Both the position numbers and the translations under genes were made by a program. A stretch of DNA of 64,000 nt from Astragalus membranaceus (lineage: Eukaryota; Streptophyta; Magnoliopsida; Fabales; Fabaceae), in the NCBI GenBank assembly GCA_039519185.1, contig CM076854.1, forward strand, positions 16,155,192-16,219,191, read 5' to 3'. The notes below the pieces were generated by a model. That model had not been told where the DNA came from. It saw nothing but the letters and a program-made list of their open reading frames with translations, and made no database searches. Positions 1 to 10,877 of this stretch are shown in pieces (position 1 is the stretch's first letter; each line of letters begins with the position of its first letter).

Positions 1-1115
1 AGACAGACAGCATTTGCGACTTCCTCTTCTTCTTCGGTCTCACTCTCAGTATCAGTGTTGTCCCATGTTGCCTTCATTGCTTTCTTTTGCTTGTACTTGG
101 ATTTCAGCTTTGGACAGTTTGCTTTGATGTGACCCGGTTTGTTGCATTCGAAACACTTTAGTTGATCATCTTTTTTCTCATACCTGTCTTCTTTGTTGTA
201 CCCAGACTTCTTTGAGAAATCACCCTTTCCAAACTTTTTGAATCTCATAAATTTTTTGAAATTTTTGGCAAGCATAGCCATGTCTTCATCATCGGTTTCT
301 TCATCAGACTCAACCTCTTTCCTTGCTACCTTAGAAGTTTTAGCAGCAAGGGCAAGAGATTTCTTTTCTTTCACCACTTCCTTTTCTTGACTCTTTTTGG
401 CAGCCAATACTACCTCAAAGGCCAGAAGTGACCCAATAAGGTCTTCTTGGGGTAGAGTGCCAATATCTTTGGCTTCAGTGATTGCACAAGTTTTTGGAAA
501 GAACTCACCAGTCAGAGATGCAAGAATCTTCCCATTTATATCTTTTGTAGAATACCTTTTTCCCAGAGCCCTCAGGTTGTTTATAATCAGATTCAGTCTC
601 TGGTGCATAGCTGCAACAGATTCACCTTCCTTCATTTTGAATGATTCATACTCAGAAGTTAGGATTCTGATTTTTGTATCCTTTACTTGGCTTGTACCGA
701 CATGTGTAGCTTCCAGACAATCCCAGATTTCTTTTGCTGTTTGACACCCTTTTACTCTTCCATACTCTTCTTCACAAAGTGATAGGTGAAGAATATTCAT
801 AGCCTTGGCATTTTGAGATATTTTGTCAAGCTCATATTTTCTTAGCTCACTCAGATCGATGGTGTAGATGTCTTCAATTGGAACTTCTTCTGCTTTGCCA
901 GTGGCTTGACTTTTTGTAGTGTCTCCATCAGTACTACCTGGTTTTGTAATTTTGATCTTCTTAGGAATCAGTGGTCCATCAACAATAATCCTCCAAAGGG
1001 TGAAATCTATAGCCTGCACATGACATTTCATTCGACTACTCCAATAGTCATAGTTAGTTCCATCAAACAGGGGTGGCCTAAATAAAGACATCCCCTCTTT
1101 CAAAAAAGAACCCAT
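1..1115 (-). CDS. Ty1/copia gag polyprotein, N-terminal part (runs off left edge)
   Basis: Reading the minus strand from an ATG at 1115 gives an uninterrupted frame to the window edge (about 371 codons). It starts MGSFLKEGMSLFRPPLFDGT with a following YDYWSSRM, the usual opening of plant copia gag (DUF4219/UBN2 family). A UBN2-like middle follows (INNLRALGKRYSTKDINGK), then a lysine- and acid-rich linker. A CCHC zinc knuckle near bases 125-165 reads CFECNKPGHIKANC (C-x2-C-x4-H-x4-C). Gag packages element RNA and the knuckle binds nucleic acid. The start sits about 60 bp inside a matching primer site and LTR, so this is the true N-terminus of the element's polyprotein. No stop or frameshift is seen, unlike the other retroelements here, which suggests a fairly young copy. 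Protease, integrase and RT would lie to the left of the window. Confidence 0.9.
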   Translation of the reverse strand, partial: MGSFLKEGMSLFRPPLFDGTNYDYWSSRMKCHVQAIDFTLWRIIVDGPLIPKKIKITKPGSTDGDTTKSQATGKAEEVPIEDIYTIDLSELRKYELDKISQNAKAMNILHLSLCEEEYGRVKGCQTAKEIWDCLEATHVGTSQVKDTKIRILTSEYESFKMKEGESVAAMHQRLNLIINNLRALGKRYSTKDINGKILASLTGEFFPKTCAITEAKDIGTLPQEDLIGSLLAFEVVLAAKKSQEKEVVKEKKSLALAAKTSKVARKEVESDEETDDEDMAMLAKNFKKFMRFKKFGKGDFSKKSGYNKEDRYEKKDDQLKCFECNKPGHIKANCPKLKSKYKQKKAMKATWDNTDTESETEEEEEVANAVC

Positions 1116-1176
1116 AATCACAGATAGATAAATAAAATTTAAATTGCGAGATGTAAAGCTCTATATGCAATTCCTA

Positions 1177-1188
1177 GCTCTGATACCA
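1177..1188 (-). other. Primer binding site, initiator-Met tRNA
   Basis: On the minus strand this reads TGGTATCAGAGC, complementary to the 3' end of plant initiator Met tRNA. Two bases separate it from the LTR edge at 1191. It fixes the 5' LTR of the copia element to the right and gives the minus orientation. Confidence 0.93.
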
Positions 1189-1763
1189 CTTGTTAGACTA
1201 TAGTATAACCTTAGAGGGGGGGTGAATAAGGTTATGTGTAATTCTTGGATTCTTTTCAAAATAAATGATAAGTTTGTTTTAAATCAAATGCGGAAACTTA
1301 GATTTAAACTTTATATGGTGTAAGCAGGCAGATTTAGGCACAATGAGATGTTATACTATTTTCAATATACACACTAAGATTAGTTATAAGAAGAGTAGTG
1401 ATATGGAATATAGTAGAAAGTAGATCAATTGCAGTGATATGGAAGATGATAGATAAGCACAAGATCAGAATAGTATAGTTGTAAACAGATCTTTAGATAA
1501 TATGAAAAGTATGATTATAAACAAATCTAAATGATATTCAATATAGCAATAAGCAAGGGTATAGATAATAAAGCAAAGTAAAGAGATAGGGATAGAGATA
1601 CACCAGGAATTTAGCGAGGTTCGGGATAAAAGCCCTACGTCCTCGGCCTCAGGCTTTGCAACCCTTGGACTTGATGGTAACCACTATATTGAAGAATTCT
1701 TTACAAACAGGCAACTTCAAGATAGCAAATCTCAATTCCCCCGAACTGAGAACCCGAGCACCT

Positions 1764-2045
1764 AGCTAAGGATTTCAACACCGCTTCAATCTCCTGATTG
1801 AACGACCCAAGAGCACCTCCCAGGATTTCACTACCGCTTCAATCTTCCCCGATTGAACGACCCAAGATCACCTCCCAGGATTTCAAACCAACTCAATCTC
1901 CTGATTGAGAGACCCAAGAAAACTTCCCAGGATTTCAAACCAACTCAATCTCCTGATTGAGAGACCCAAGAACAAATCCCAGGATTTCAAACCAACTCAA
2001 TTTCCTGATTGAGAGACCCAAGAACAAATCCCAGGATTTCAAAGT
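1764..2045. repeat. About five tandem copies of a ~60-bp unit inside the copia LTR
   Basis: Each unit carries 'cccaggatttca', a variable spacer, 'ctcaat..cctgattga' and 'gacccaag'. Copies diverge gradually from left to right (accgcttcaat versus accaactcaat). The array lies in the R/U5 part of the LTR, between the TATA box and the primer site. Confidence 0.85.
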
Positions 2046-2286
2046 GACCCCCACAATAGTAGATTACACGTGAGAACCTATGATCCAATCACTTCAGATA
2101 GTATGACAATATAGTAACTGATAGAGATGAGTGATTTGGAAAATAGAAGAGCTTTAAAAGATATGAAAATGAAAAGCTCTTTTTTTCTCTTTTCTCAGAT
2201 CTAGAAAATGTATGTGAGAACTAGAGAAGATGTAGTGTATGTCGTTTGAGGTGTGGATGAGTGAAATGAAAAGTGTGAAGCACCTC

Positions 2287-2298
2287 CCTATTTATAGG
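2287..2298 (-). promoter_or_regulatory. TATA box of the copia LTR
   Basis: The minus strand reads CCTATAAATAGG, preceded by CTACGTTTTCCTAAA. It is the only strong TATA box downstream of the palindrome array and upstream of the primer site. The surrounding bases match the TATA region at 17319-17330 of an Ogre-type LTR. Confidence 0.75.
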
Positions 2299-2334
2299 TT
2301 TAGGAAAACGTAGAAATGATTTATGATGCATAAG

Positions 2335-2803
2335 AATCGATTTATGTGAGAAGGCAAATCATAGTATAATCGATTCTTTGCTTTTAGAAAACATTTAAAG
2401 AAATGATGAATCGATTGTTTGATGAAGTTAAAATGTTGATGAATCGATTCTTATCATTTTAGAGGACATAAGAATCGATTTTATGGCTAGTTAAAAAATT
2501 GAGGAATCGATTGTTTGTTTCTTTGGAAATAGGTGGGAATCGATTTTCAGGACATCCTGAATAGGGTAGTAATCGATTCTTACTTTGTTTAAAATGAGGA
2601 GGAATCGATTCATAGCCTATAGGATTGCTTGAAAATCGATTTCATAGTCTTTTGAAATAGAAGGAAATCGATTCTTACCTTTGGCTTATGTATATGTAGA
2701 AATCGATTACATGCTTCAAACATAGGATAAGGAAATCGATTTCAACCTTTAAAATAGGATTAGGAAATCGATTTCATGATTTAGAAAATGATAGAAATCG
2801 ATT
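2335..2803. repeat. Array of about 15 AATCGATT palindromes in copia U3
   Basis: The perfect 8-bp palindrome AATCGATT recurs every 25-40 bp between 2335 and 2803, usually with a purine before it and T or C after it, in otherwise unrelated spacers. Regular spacing of a palindrome just upstream of a TATA box looks like an enhancer of repeated transcription-factor sites. Function is inferred, not shown. Confidence 0.85.
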
Positions 2804-3178
2804 TCTAGCTTTCCACAAAATTATTTTTAGGTTTAGGGCTTTGCCATGCATGCATAAGATATTTTCCAAAGCTTGCCATGCATGCATAACATATTTTCAA
2901 AACCCTAATTTTGATGCATGATGCATGTTTTCAAAAGACATCTCTCAGCTACTAAAATGTCATAGACCTTCAGTGATAGGACCTTACACAGTGTCCTAAA
3001 GAAAGCGGATAAACAAATAGGTCTTGATTTTCAAAGGTGGCTTCTTCTCCAAGCTGCTCCACTTTAATACTTCCTGCTTTTTGATTTTCGTCCTGTACTT
3101 CATTCAACTTGAACCATTAGTAGACAAGATGTAATTTGTTATCATTCAAAACAAAGAGTGTTTGTCCTTGGTTCAACA

Positions 3179-5248
3179 AATCCTTCAGACCATTAGGTCA
3201 ATACAGACATATGTTGACCCATAAACCAGACCTTTGTGTCCATAATTCAAAGCTACCCCCTTGATCCCAAGCGATCCTCATTTCATGTCTTCTCATTCAT
3301 TGCTTTTTCATTAGCACATCCAGTGTTGACTCTCACTCGCAAACTCCAAACAAACAACAAAAAGAACAGAAACATTCCCTGTCATCCAGCATTCCATATC
3401 ATTCATCATTTCATAAGCATTCCTTTGTCATTCAAGCCTCAAACATTAAAGCGGTGCATTTGCATCATATTAACGTTAGCATTTCCATAAAAGAAAAAGA
3501 ACAAAAATCATTGCATTAAACATCCGAGCATCGCATCATATTAATGTTTGCATTTCATAGAAGAAGCAAAAAAGAAACAAACAGAAGTTAGAACAGGAGC
3601 ATTCCATTCATCAAAGCATCAATCACCGCATACACTTGCATTCAAACATTAGGGCATCGCATTATATTAATGTTTGCATTTCATAGAAGAAGCAAATACA
3701 AAAGAACAAAAGCATTCCATAATATTCAAGACATCAATCATGGCATATGTTTGCATTACATGTCCCGTTCATGGCATTGCTAAGCACAATACGGACAAAC
3801 ACAAGAGGTTAATCCTCATGCCTAGTTCCAAGAGTCAGCACTTCAAGTGTCAGTCTTCAATATAATTCTCAAGCCAGTCATCCTGGACTTGTCAGTCTCA
3901 AAATCTCATTCCCAGTCGCTCTTTCAGTTCGGAGTTCAAATGTCCTCGGGTCCCAAGTGGTTCATTAAAAGCACGCTAAGTGTTCATCCTCATTTACTGT
4001 TTTCTCTTCAGCATGCCAAGTGTTCATTCACTGCTTTCTTTCTAGCAAACCAAGCATTCATCATCATTGCATCAGACATCGAATCATTTTCAATAAATAG
4101 GAGACTAAGTCGAATGTACATTCGAAATAGTCATCGCGATAGGACACTTGAACTGATCACTCAAGAATCCTAAGGTCTCTAAAAAAAAGGGTTTTCCATT
4201 GCATATCATCTGCCATTTCATCAAAACGCAAGAGCATTACATATCATCAAACACCAAAATTTTGCATTCGCATACCTGCACTTCATAAAAAGAGTAAGAC
4301 AAAAAGAATTCAGACGTTTGCATTACACTCATCATAAGAAAAAGAAAACAGCAATCATGGCATTTGCATTGCATGCATTTGTTCATTTTCAGCAGCAGGT
4401 ACAAAGAGAGGATGAGCACTTCGGTGGTAGCCCTCGCCCCCATATTCCAGAAAATGCTCCCCAAAGTTGGGAGAGTTCAAAAAAAAAAGAAGCAGAAAAG
4501 AAAAGAAAAGAAAAGAAAGGAAAAAGGAAGAGAGAAACAAAAAGAAAAGAAAAGAGAAAAGAGAGAAACACAAAGAGAGAGAGAGAAAGAAAAGAGAGAA
4601 ACAGAAAAGAAAAGAAAGAAAGGAAAGAAAAGAGAGCGCTCAGGCGCGCATTGCGGATTGGAGCCCAGAGAGATCATCGCTCCCTTCTGCCCAGGTCTCA
4701 CATCGTGTACGAGCAACGCGATGGACCGCAGCCCCATGTGAGGTTCAACGGAATAGTTGTATCAAGCCTAAGATACAGTGGACGTCGTGCATTGATCTGT
4801 ATATCAGTTCCGGAGCTGATAACGATCCCCCCGGTCGCTCGAAAAGGCCAACAGGAAGAGAGTGCTCCTCAAAGCCACGCGCAAACTCGGATTCGTCAAG
4901 AGTTCGTTTAAGGATTACAGGTTTTAGGCAGCCTGGGAAATTTACCGCTGTCTGCACGGAAGTGCCCATTTTACTTTTCTGTCTGCACGGAAGTGCCCAT
5001 TTTACTTTTCTGTCTGCACGCAAGTGCCCATTTACTGTTTTCGCATCGACACGAAAGTGTCTATCTTTCGAAAAAAAAAACAATAGAAACCAAAAAAAAA
5101 AAGAGGGGAAGAAAAAAGAAAAGAAAATCCGGGTTTCTCCAAGTAGACAAAATTGGTATAATTTCTGAATTCTTTATTTCGATTTTGCCTCGAAATATGT
5201 CTCGCGCAATTCATATTTCTTGTCAAAATCTAAATAAAGAGGGGCAGC
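3179..5248 (+). mobile_element. 3' internal region of an Ogre/Tat-type gypsy element, truncated by the copia insertion
   Basis: Noncoding sequence ending in a polypurine tract (AAAGAGGGGCAGC, 5236-5248) directly against an LTR start (TGTCATACCCC, 5249), as at the 3' end of an LTR retrotransposon. Inside are imperfect repeats around 'gcattccat..cattgcattaaacat..cgcat' (3400-3750), an extreme purine tract (GAAA/GGAAA, about 4478-4640) and three ~31-bp copies of 'tctgcacggaagtgcccat' (4950-5035). No RT or integrase motif is visible. Open frames across the purine tract are low-complexity and not accepted as genes. The left part of this element was displaced by the copia insertion at 3178/3179. 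Confidence 0.7.
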
Positions 5249-8200
5249 TGTCATACCCCAATTTTGTCGGCCCAAGTCAAAAACATTTTTTCAGAAAAAA
5301 AAGAACAATAAGGTAATTCATAATGTGTGGAAAATAGTGGATTTGTGCATTTATGTGTATTCATCCCCTATTTCACATATTTTTTATTTGAATTATGTGC
5401 GCGCGTCAGTCGTAACTGCGTGAGCTGCCCTGTGCCCTTGTCATTTGGCACGTGTTTTTATTTTCAAAAAGGCCATTATTAATTTTTGGCACCCAAAAAC
5501 ATTTTTCTTAATTTTCAGGAATTTTAGAAAATAAAATAGTGCATATTTGTGCATTTTTTGGGCATTTAAATAAAAGCAAATTAATTATTTTTGGACCAAG
5601 ACCAGGTCAAGGACGTGGCATACATGTTACTCTACTAAGGGTAATTTTTGTATAATTTTTGGAAAGAAAATCCTAGTCTAAAATAATTAAAAATGCATTT
5701 TCCCCATTTTTAGTGCATAAAAAACCCAAAAAAGACTATTAAATATTCCCCAATTATTAAATGACAATTTTTATTGTCTAGATTAATTAAAGGGAATATT
5801 TTATGGTGCTCAAGTATATATGACACATTTTTAATAGGTGCACTTTCACTTCCATGACCAAAAATTCAAAATTCAAAAGAAGGTAGTGTCCTCAATAAGA
5901 CAAAAGACCAAAAACAAGTTTTTTTCTATCTCTCTCTCTCTCTCTCCCCCCACAATTTCGAAATTCCCTCTCTCTCTCTCTCTCTCCACAATTTCTTCCA
6001 CACTCTTCTATTCCTTATTCCTTAAAAATATGCTTTGTACTATCTTTAACTTTTGGTGACCATCACTCACTCCCACATGGACTCATGCCCTTTTTTGTAA
6101 ATAACCCCACACTCTCACACTCACCTCTTCATTAGAAAATGCAAACTTACTTGAAATAGAACATTCCATCCCCATTCTACCCTTAACCCTATTTTCACCT
6201 AGACCCATATATAAGCCTACACTCCAAAATAACAAGGAGGGGGGCCTCATTTCACCCTAGCACACCAAAAACCTCTCCCTTTTCCTCTCAAGGTCGAAGC
6301 CACTACCACCCTCCTCCTTCCTCCATTTTTGATTTTCTCTTCACACAAACACCACCATCTCACCTCACTCTCATCCCTCTTTCACATATCTTCTCCATTT
6401 TCCGTTCAAGTGCAAACATCATCATCAAGGAGGGTTTTCATCAAGTCTTCGTGGGTTGGAGTTGAAGTTCCTTGGAGGTTTTTGTTGATTTGTGTTCTAT
6501 TTTCTTCATCTCATTGCATTTCCTAGCTTGGATTGGAGGTAAAAAACCCTAAAACTTTGCATCATCTTTAAATTTCTTGCATAAACTCTCTTCTCCTCAT
6601 CTCAACTCCTTCATATCTTGTTGTTGTTGCTTTGAGGAGCCATCTCAAACATTATTGACAAGCACTTAGGGAGGCTTGGGTGTTTGAGGTGGCTCCTTGG
6701 CTTTGAAAGAGTTGTTCTTGTGTTTTCTCATATTTCCTTGCATATTCACTCTTGTTTGCATAATTTTTGGTCAAATAAAACTCATTTTCCATGCCAATTA
6801 GCTTCGGCCAAGAAGGGGAAATTAGGATTCTTATGTCTTCTTGCTTATTTCACGAGTTGTAATTGAATGATTGTTTGAAAGTTGTCATTTGATTGTGTTT
6901 GAGTAAATGCAAGTTGTGCAATTGTGTTTGTTCACTTTTTACCATTTTACTTTACCACTTCATTAACTATTTACCAAAAACATAAAAAGATTTTACCATT
7001 TTACTTTTACCTTTTCATTAAGTTTTTACTAAGAGTTTTTACCATTTCATAAAACATAAAAACATTTTTACCTTCATGCATCAAAACATTTTTTACCTCA
7101 TTCATTAAAACATTTTCATCTCATCTCATAAAACATTTTTTCAAAACATTTTACCATCTTGCATCCATGAGTTTTTACCCTATTGCATTAATAAGCTTTA
7201 TGCGCATACTTCAATAAAAACTAGGGTTTGGATTTGATCCTAATTGCTTGCCTTAAGAATTAGATTGATGATTGGCAAGAGGATTCACACTTGTGCACTT
7301 GTGCACACTAATTTAAGTGTTGAGAATTGGCCAAAGTGATTCAACATGCTTTGGCGCTTTGATTGCTAAGATGACTTGCTTATTGAGAGTTTGCCAATGA
7401 TCATACTTGAGGCTACTCTTTTGAATTCATTTGTACCTACCACTTCCTTGCCTACTCTCATGTGGAATTATCAATACTTAGATAGGCCCATCCCATACAT
7501 TGCATCTTCCACTAGATGTGCATTTAGATTCCCTTGCGTTTTGTAGAAATATTTGAGTATGGTTCTCGCCTAGCATCTTCCATTAGATGTGCATTTAGGT
7601 CCAATCTTGCCTACTCTTGCATTTTTGCTTAATGCCCAATTCAAGTTCCTTCTTTGCCTATTTATGTGTTGTGGTTTAATATGTGTAGTCTAGGCTAGTG
7701 TTTGCTCAAGAATTCAAATGAGATTAATTGCAAGTTATGACCATGTTGTTGTTTGCCTAAGGATTCGATTTCAATGATTGTGCCATGCTTGAATCTCCAA
7801 ATCTTTTTGCATTCGTTGTTTTCTTTTCTAAATAGCTTAGCATGAAAATGGTAATTAGTGACAATCACCCATAACCTTTGTTAGTTTGATTGTCCTAAGA
7901 GCCTAAGTTTCAAAAAAGATGTTTTCATATGCATAAGCTAATAGTGATAATCACCCATAACCTTTGTTAGTTTGATTATCATGAATGCTTTCGATTTCAA
8001 AAGATATTTTCCTAAGCATCGAAGTCATAGCAAGTGCTAGTGATGGCCACCCATAACCTTTGTTAGTTTGGTCATCATGAAGGCTTTCATTTTTCAAAAG
8101 AGATTTCTACATGCACTTAAGTGGGTTCTAGTAATAGTCACCCATAACCTTTGTTAGTTTGATCATTATGAACGCCCTCCACTTTTCAAAACCAAAGCAA

Positions 8201-9179
8201 AAAGACTTTCATTTTCAAGGCTCCTTAGAACTACGTCGCTTTGACTCCCATTTGGGATACGTAGGAGCGAGCCACAATCTCGTCAAGCGCAACCTTAAAA
8301 AGTTTAGCATTTGCATAACGAAGAGAAAAGAGTTATTTTCGTAACAAAAAAGAATCACTTTCGCAAACCAAGATCATTTTCAGAACAAAAACCTTTCCCT
8401 TTCTAAAATCATTTTCAACCCATCGTCGCTAGTGGTTAATCAGAACCTTTGTTCGTCTAGCCATTGGTGGCGATGTCTTTTTCCCCAAAGAACAACAAGC
8501 GATGATCACTCATAACCTTTGTTAGTCTGATCATCTGTGCCAATCAATCTGTTTCGAAAACCACTTTCAAAAAGGCAAATAAGAAACGGGTTGCTACTAA
8601 TAGTCAATCAGAAGCTTTGTTCGTCTGACTGGTGGTAGTGACTCTCATTTTCAAGAGTACTTAGCAGTGATTACCCATAACCTTGGTTAGTTTAATCATT
8701 CACTAAATGCTCGTCCTATTTCGAAAACTCACTAAAAAGATAAAAGACAAAAACCTTTTTTTCAGGATAAAGAAGAACTACGTAGCTTTGAGTTCTCCAT
8801 CGCACCGGGAGATACGTAGGAGCGGGCCTTGTCCCGTCAAGCGTTTTTTTTTCTAAAAACCCATTCTTCCCCCTTTTCTTTTTCATAATAAATAAAGATT
8901 TTCATTAAGAATTTTTCAATAAGAAGTAGAGAGGCAAAATTAAGTATTTTCAAGTCAACACACTAAAACCACACATTTAAGAGGACGTGTGGGGTGCTAA
9001 CACCTTCCCTGCGCGTAACCGGCCCCCGAACCCTATTATCTAGTTTCGCAAGACCAATCGCTTTCCAAAAAAAGGTTTTCCTAATATTTTCCTTAATAAA
9101 TATTGGTGGCGGCTTCATTGTCTTAGGAAAAGTTGTGAAGGAGGAAGGTTCTCCCTCGGGGACTTTTTCGGGCGCAATA
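5249..9179 (+). mobile_element. 3' LTR of the Ogre/Tat-type gypsy element
   Basis: Starts TGTCATACCCCAATTTTG next to a polypurine tract and ends in a degraded 'cgggcgcaata', where the sister LTR ends 'cggggtgcaaca'. It has its own TATA-like box (tatataag, 6208-6215). Downstream come about ten imperfect copies of a unit containing 'cccataacctttgttagttt' (about 7850-8700), interspersed with 'actacgtcgctttg' and 'gatacgtaggagcg' modules. Near the end are 'gtgtggggtgctaacacc' and 'cccccgaacc'. R/U5 aligns by eye with 16388-20003, but the U3 is different. No coding sequence. Confidence 0.8.
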
Positions 9180-9350
9180 AGATGTCACGTGAGCAATTAA
9201 CTGCCAGCGTGGCGTCTGTTAACAAAAACTAACGGTAGGGACCAAAATGAAACGAAAATGAAAGATGAGGGACCAAAACGGACCAATAAAAAATAAATGA
9301 CCAAAATGAAACCTAGAGCAAAGATAAAGGAACAAATGTGCTATTTATCC
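9180..9350 (-). repeat. One arm of a TIR/foldback element (relative of 28496-29636)
   Basis: Contains 'agcaattaactgccag', 'gtggcgtc', 'ctaacgg' and 'gggaccaaaatgaaac', ending near 'aaagataaagg..caaatgtgctatttatcc'. These match, in order, the right arm of the long-TIR element at 28496-29636. Only this arm is seen. It begins directly at the decayed end of the Ogre-type LTR. Confidence 0.55.
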
Positions 9351-9465
9351 TTATATAAATATAAAATCTAATATAATAAAATCAAGTGCCATTTGTGCAT
9401 TTTTAGGGGTATTTTAGTAAAATACCCACAAAATGACAAAAAAACAGCTTTTTTAGACAAAAATG

Positions 9466-9640
9466 TTGCTGATGCGCTGCCAAATACTGCTGACGTGCTG
9501 CCAAAAGCGGCTGAAGCGCTGCAAAAAGCAGCTAACGCGCTGCCAAAGCAACTGACGCACTGCCAAAAGCTGCTGAAACGCTGTCAAAAGCAGTTGACCC
9601 ACTGCAAAAAGCTATTCAAGCGCTGCCAAAAATCAGTTAT
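9466..9640 (+). repeat. 21-bp minisatellite, about 8 copies, inside the Helitron
   Basis: The unit is close to 'gacgcgctgccaaaagcagct', with substitutions in every copy. Because 21 is a multiple of three it stays open in one frame (ADALPNTADVLPKAAEALQK), but the following copies break the peptide pattern and no coding role is claimed. Confidence 0.85.
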
Positions 9641-10035
9641 TAATTTTGTTTAAATGATTAATTTTTTTAAAATTTCTTTTTTTTCTTTTCAAATTTCTTT
9701 TTTTTCCTAATTTTTATTTTAAAAATCATTAATTAAATTTTTTTTAAAATCAGTAATTTTTTTAAAATTTCTTTTTTTAAATTTTTTTCTTATCAAAATT
9801 CTTTTTTTTCAAATTCTTTTTAAAAATCATTAATTAATCTTTTTAAACCAGCTCTTTTTAAAAAAAATCAGTAATTTTTTTCTTTTAAAAATTATTTTTT
9901 TTAATTTACTATAGTCTACTCAAACTACTAAAACCAACTAATTTAACCACTACAAATTGTCAAAAAAAAGTGATGCCGCTAGCAAAATTTTCAAAATTAT
10001 TTTTCCTAAAAATATCAATAATTAAATGTCATTTG

Positions 10036-10166
10036 CAACGAGAGCACCAACGAGAATGCCGACGGGAGTGCCGACGGGAGCGCCAACAAGAGCGCCAACG
10101 GGAGGGCCAACGAGAGCGCCAACTGGAGGTCCAACGGGAGCGCCAACAGGAGGGCCAACAGGGGTG
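10036..10166 (+). repeat. 12-bp minisatellite, about 11 copies, inside the Helitron
   Basis: Tandem units around 'gggagcgccaac' with point variants (cgagagcaccaa, gggagggccaac). It lies about 170 bp before the Helitron 3' hairpin. Confidence 0.85.
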
Positions 10167-10340
10167 CATATTTTATTTTAAATCTCATTTTCTTTTTTCC
10201 TCATTTGTACTCCATTACTAAAATTATAAAAATATACAAACTTTTTTTTAACTTTTTGCAACTTTCAACATATTTATAATTTCATAGCAAATTATGCTAA
10301 ATACAGTACCACTCGTGCGTATGCACGGGTAAAAATCTAG

Positions 10341-10716
10341 TTAAAACAAAAAGAGACTGACTAAAAAGAACATTATTTACGTAAAAAAAAAATTAAACTT
10401 TGTTTTTGACAAAAAAAATATAACCTATTTAATTAATTGCTTTTTTAATTGAGTTATGATAGTTTTTATGTTATTTATTATTTTTTTTGACCAAATGTTA
10501 TTTATTATTTGTTCGCAATTAAAGTGCAAGTATCGAATGCGAGTATTGAATGTGGGAACGAATATTTGGGTGCCCAGAGAGTATGGAGACAGGCATTAAA
10601 AAAACTGCCCATACGTGTGTGGGTTCAAGTATCGCACTATAGTGTCCTGTCCAATCGGTGTCCATTGCCGTCCCTACTTTTATGTTATCTGTTGTTACCT
10701 TTTTTTAGCTCCTTTT
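10341..10716. other. AT-rich intergenic stretch
   Basis: Between the Helitron and the SINE. Poly-A/T runs and one short open frame with no recognisable motif. I see no gene. Confidence 0.6.
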
Positions 10717-10729
10717 AACTTAGAAACAA

Positions 10730-10864
10730 ATCCCAAGTAGGTAGCTCAGTTGGCGAGCTAAGGGATACCGAAGGAGTGCACCAAATGAGTGCAAGAATGA
10801 GGTCCCGAATTCAACTCCCGGAAACTAACATTTCCCCACCCCCACTAACATTGCTTATAAAAAA
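10730..10864 (+). mobile_element. tRNA-derived SINE with 13-bp target duplication
   Basis: Pol III internal promoter: A-box-like 'tagctcagttggcgagc' (10742-10758) and B-box-like 'attcaactcccgg' about 70 bp later. A short A-rich tail ends at 10864. Direct repeats 'aacttagaaacaa' flank it at 10717-10729 and 10865-10877. The size (135 bp), head, tail and perfect duplication fit a SINE rather than a functional tRNA: no acceptor stem closes. Confidence 0.88.
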
Positions 10865-10877
10865 AACTTAGAAACAA

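Larger units (their letters stand above)
1191..3178 (-). mobile_element. 5' LTR of Ty1/copia (SIRE/Maximus-like) element
   Basis: On the plus strand the LTR runs from TGTTAGAC at 1191 to GTTCAACA at 3178 (about 1988 bp), so on the element strand it starts TGTTGAAC and ends GTCTAACA. It abuts a primer site and gag, which proves it is the 5' LTR. Contents in element order: U3 with a CATGCATG block (about 2907-2830), an array of AATCGATT palindromes (2803-2335), a TATA box (2298-2287), then a region of about 60-bp direct repeats (2045-1764) before the primer site. The length fits the long LTRs of the SIRE lineage; the lineage call is inference. The partner LTR and target duplication are outside the window. 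Confidence 0.85.
9367..10340 (+). mobile_element. Non-autonomous Helitron, 974 bp
   Basis: The 5' end is TC (TCTAATATAATAAAATC) after an A at 9366. The 3' end is CTAG (10337-10340) followed by T. A hairpin with a 7-bp stem (CTCGTGC, loop GTAT, GCACGGG, one G-T pair) sits about 7 bp upstream of CTAG. Insertion between A and T without target duplication, the hairpin and the CTAG end are the Helitron hallmarks. It contains no Rep or helicase coding sequence. The body holds two minisatellites and T-rich filler. Confidence 0.85.

Noticed and set aside
2335..2803. CRISPR-like array of short palindromic repeats
   Set aside because: The repeat is only 8 bp, the spacers are irregular AT-rich DNA, and it lies in a plant retrotransposon LTR.
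4318..5168. Overlapping plus-strand frames rich in Lys, Arg and Glu
   Set aside because: They read through an extreme GAAA/GGAAA purine tract in the 3' untranslated region of an Ogre-type element. The peptide is low-complexity in every frame.
10741..10825. tRNA gene
   Set aside because: A and B boxes are present, but the cloverleaf does not close, and a tail with a perfect 13-bp target duplication makes it a SINE.
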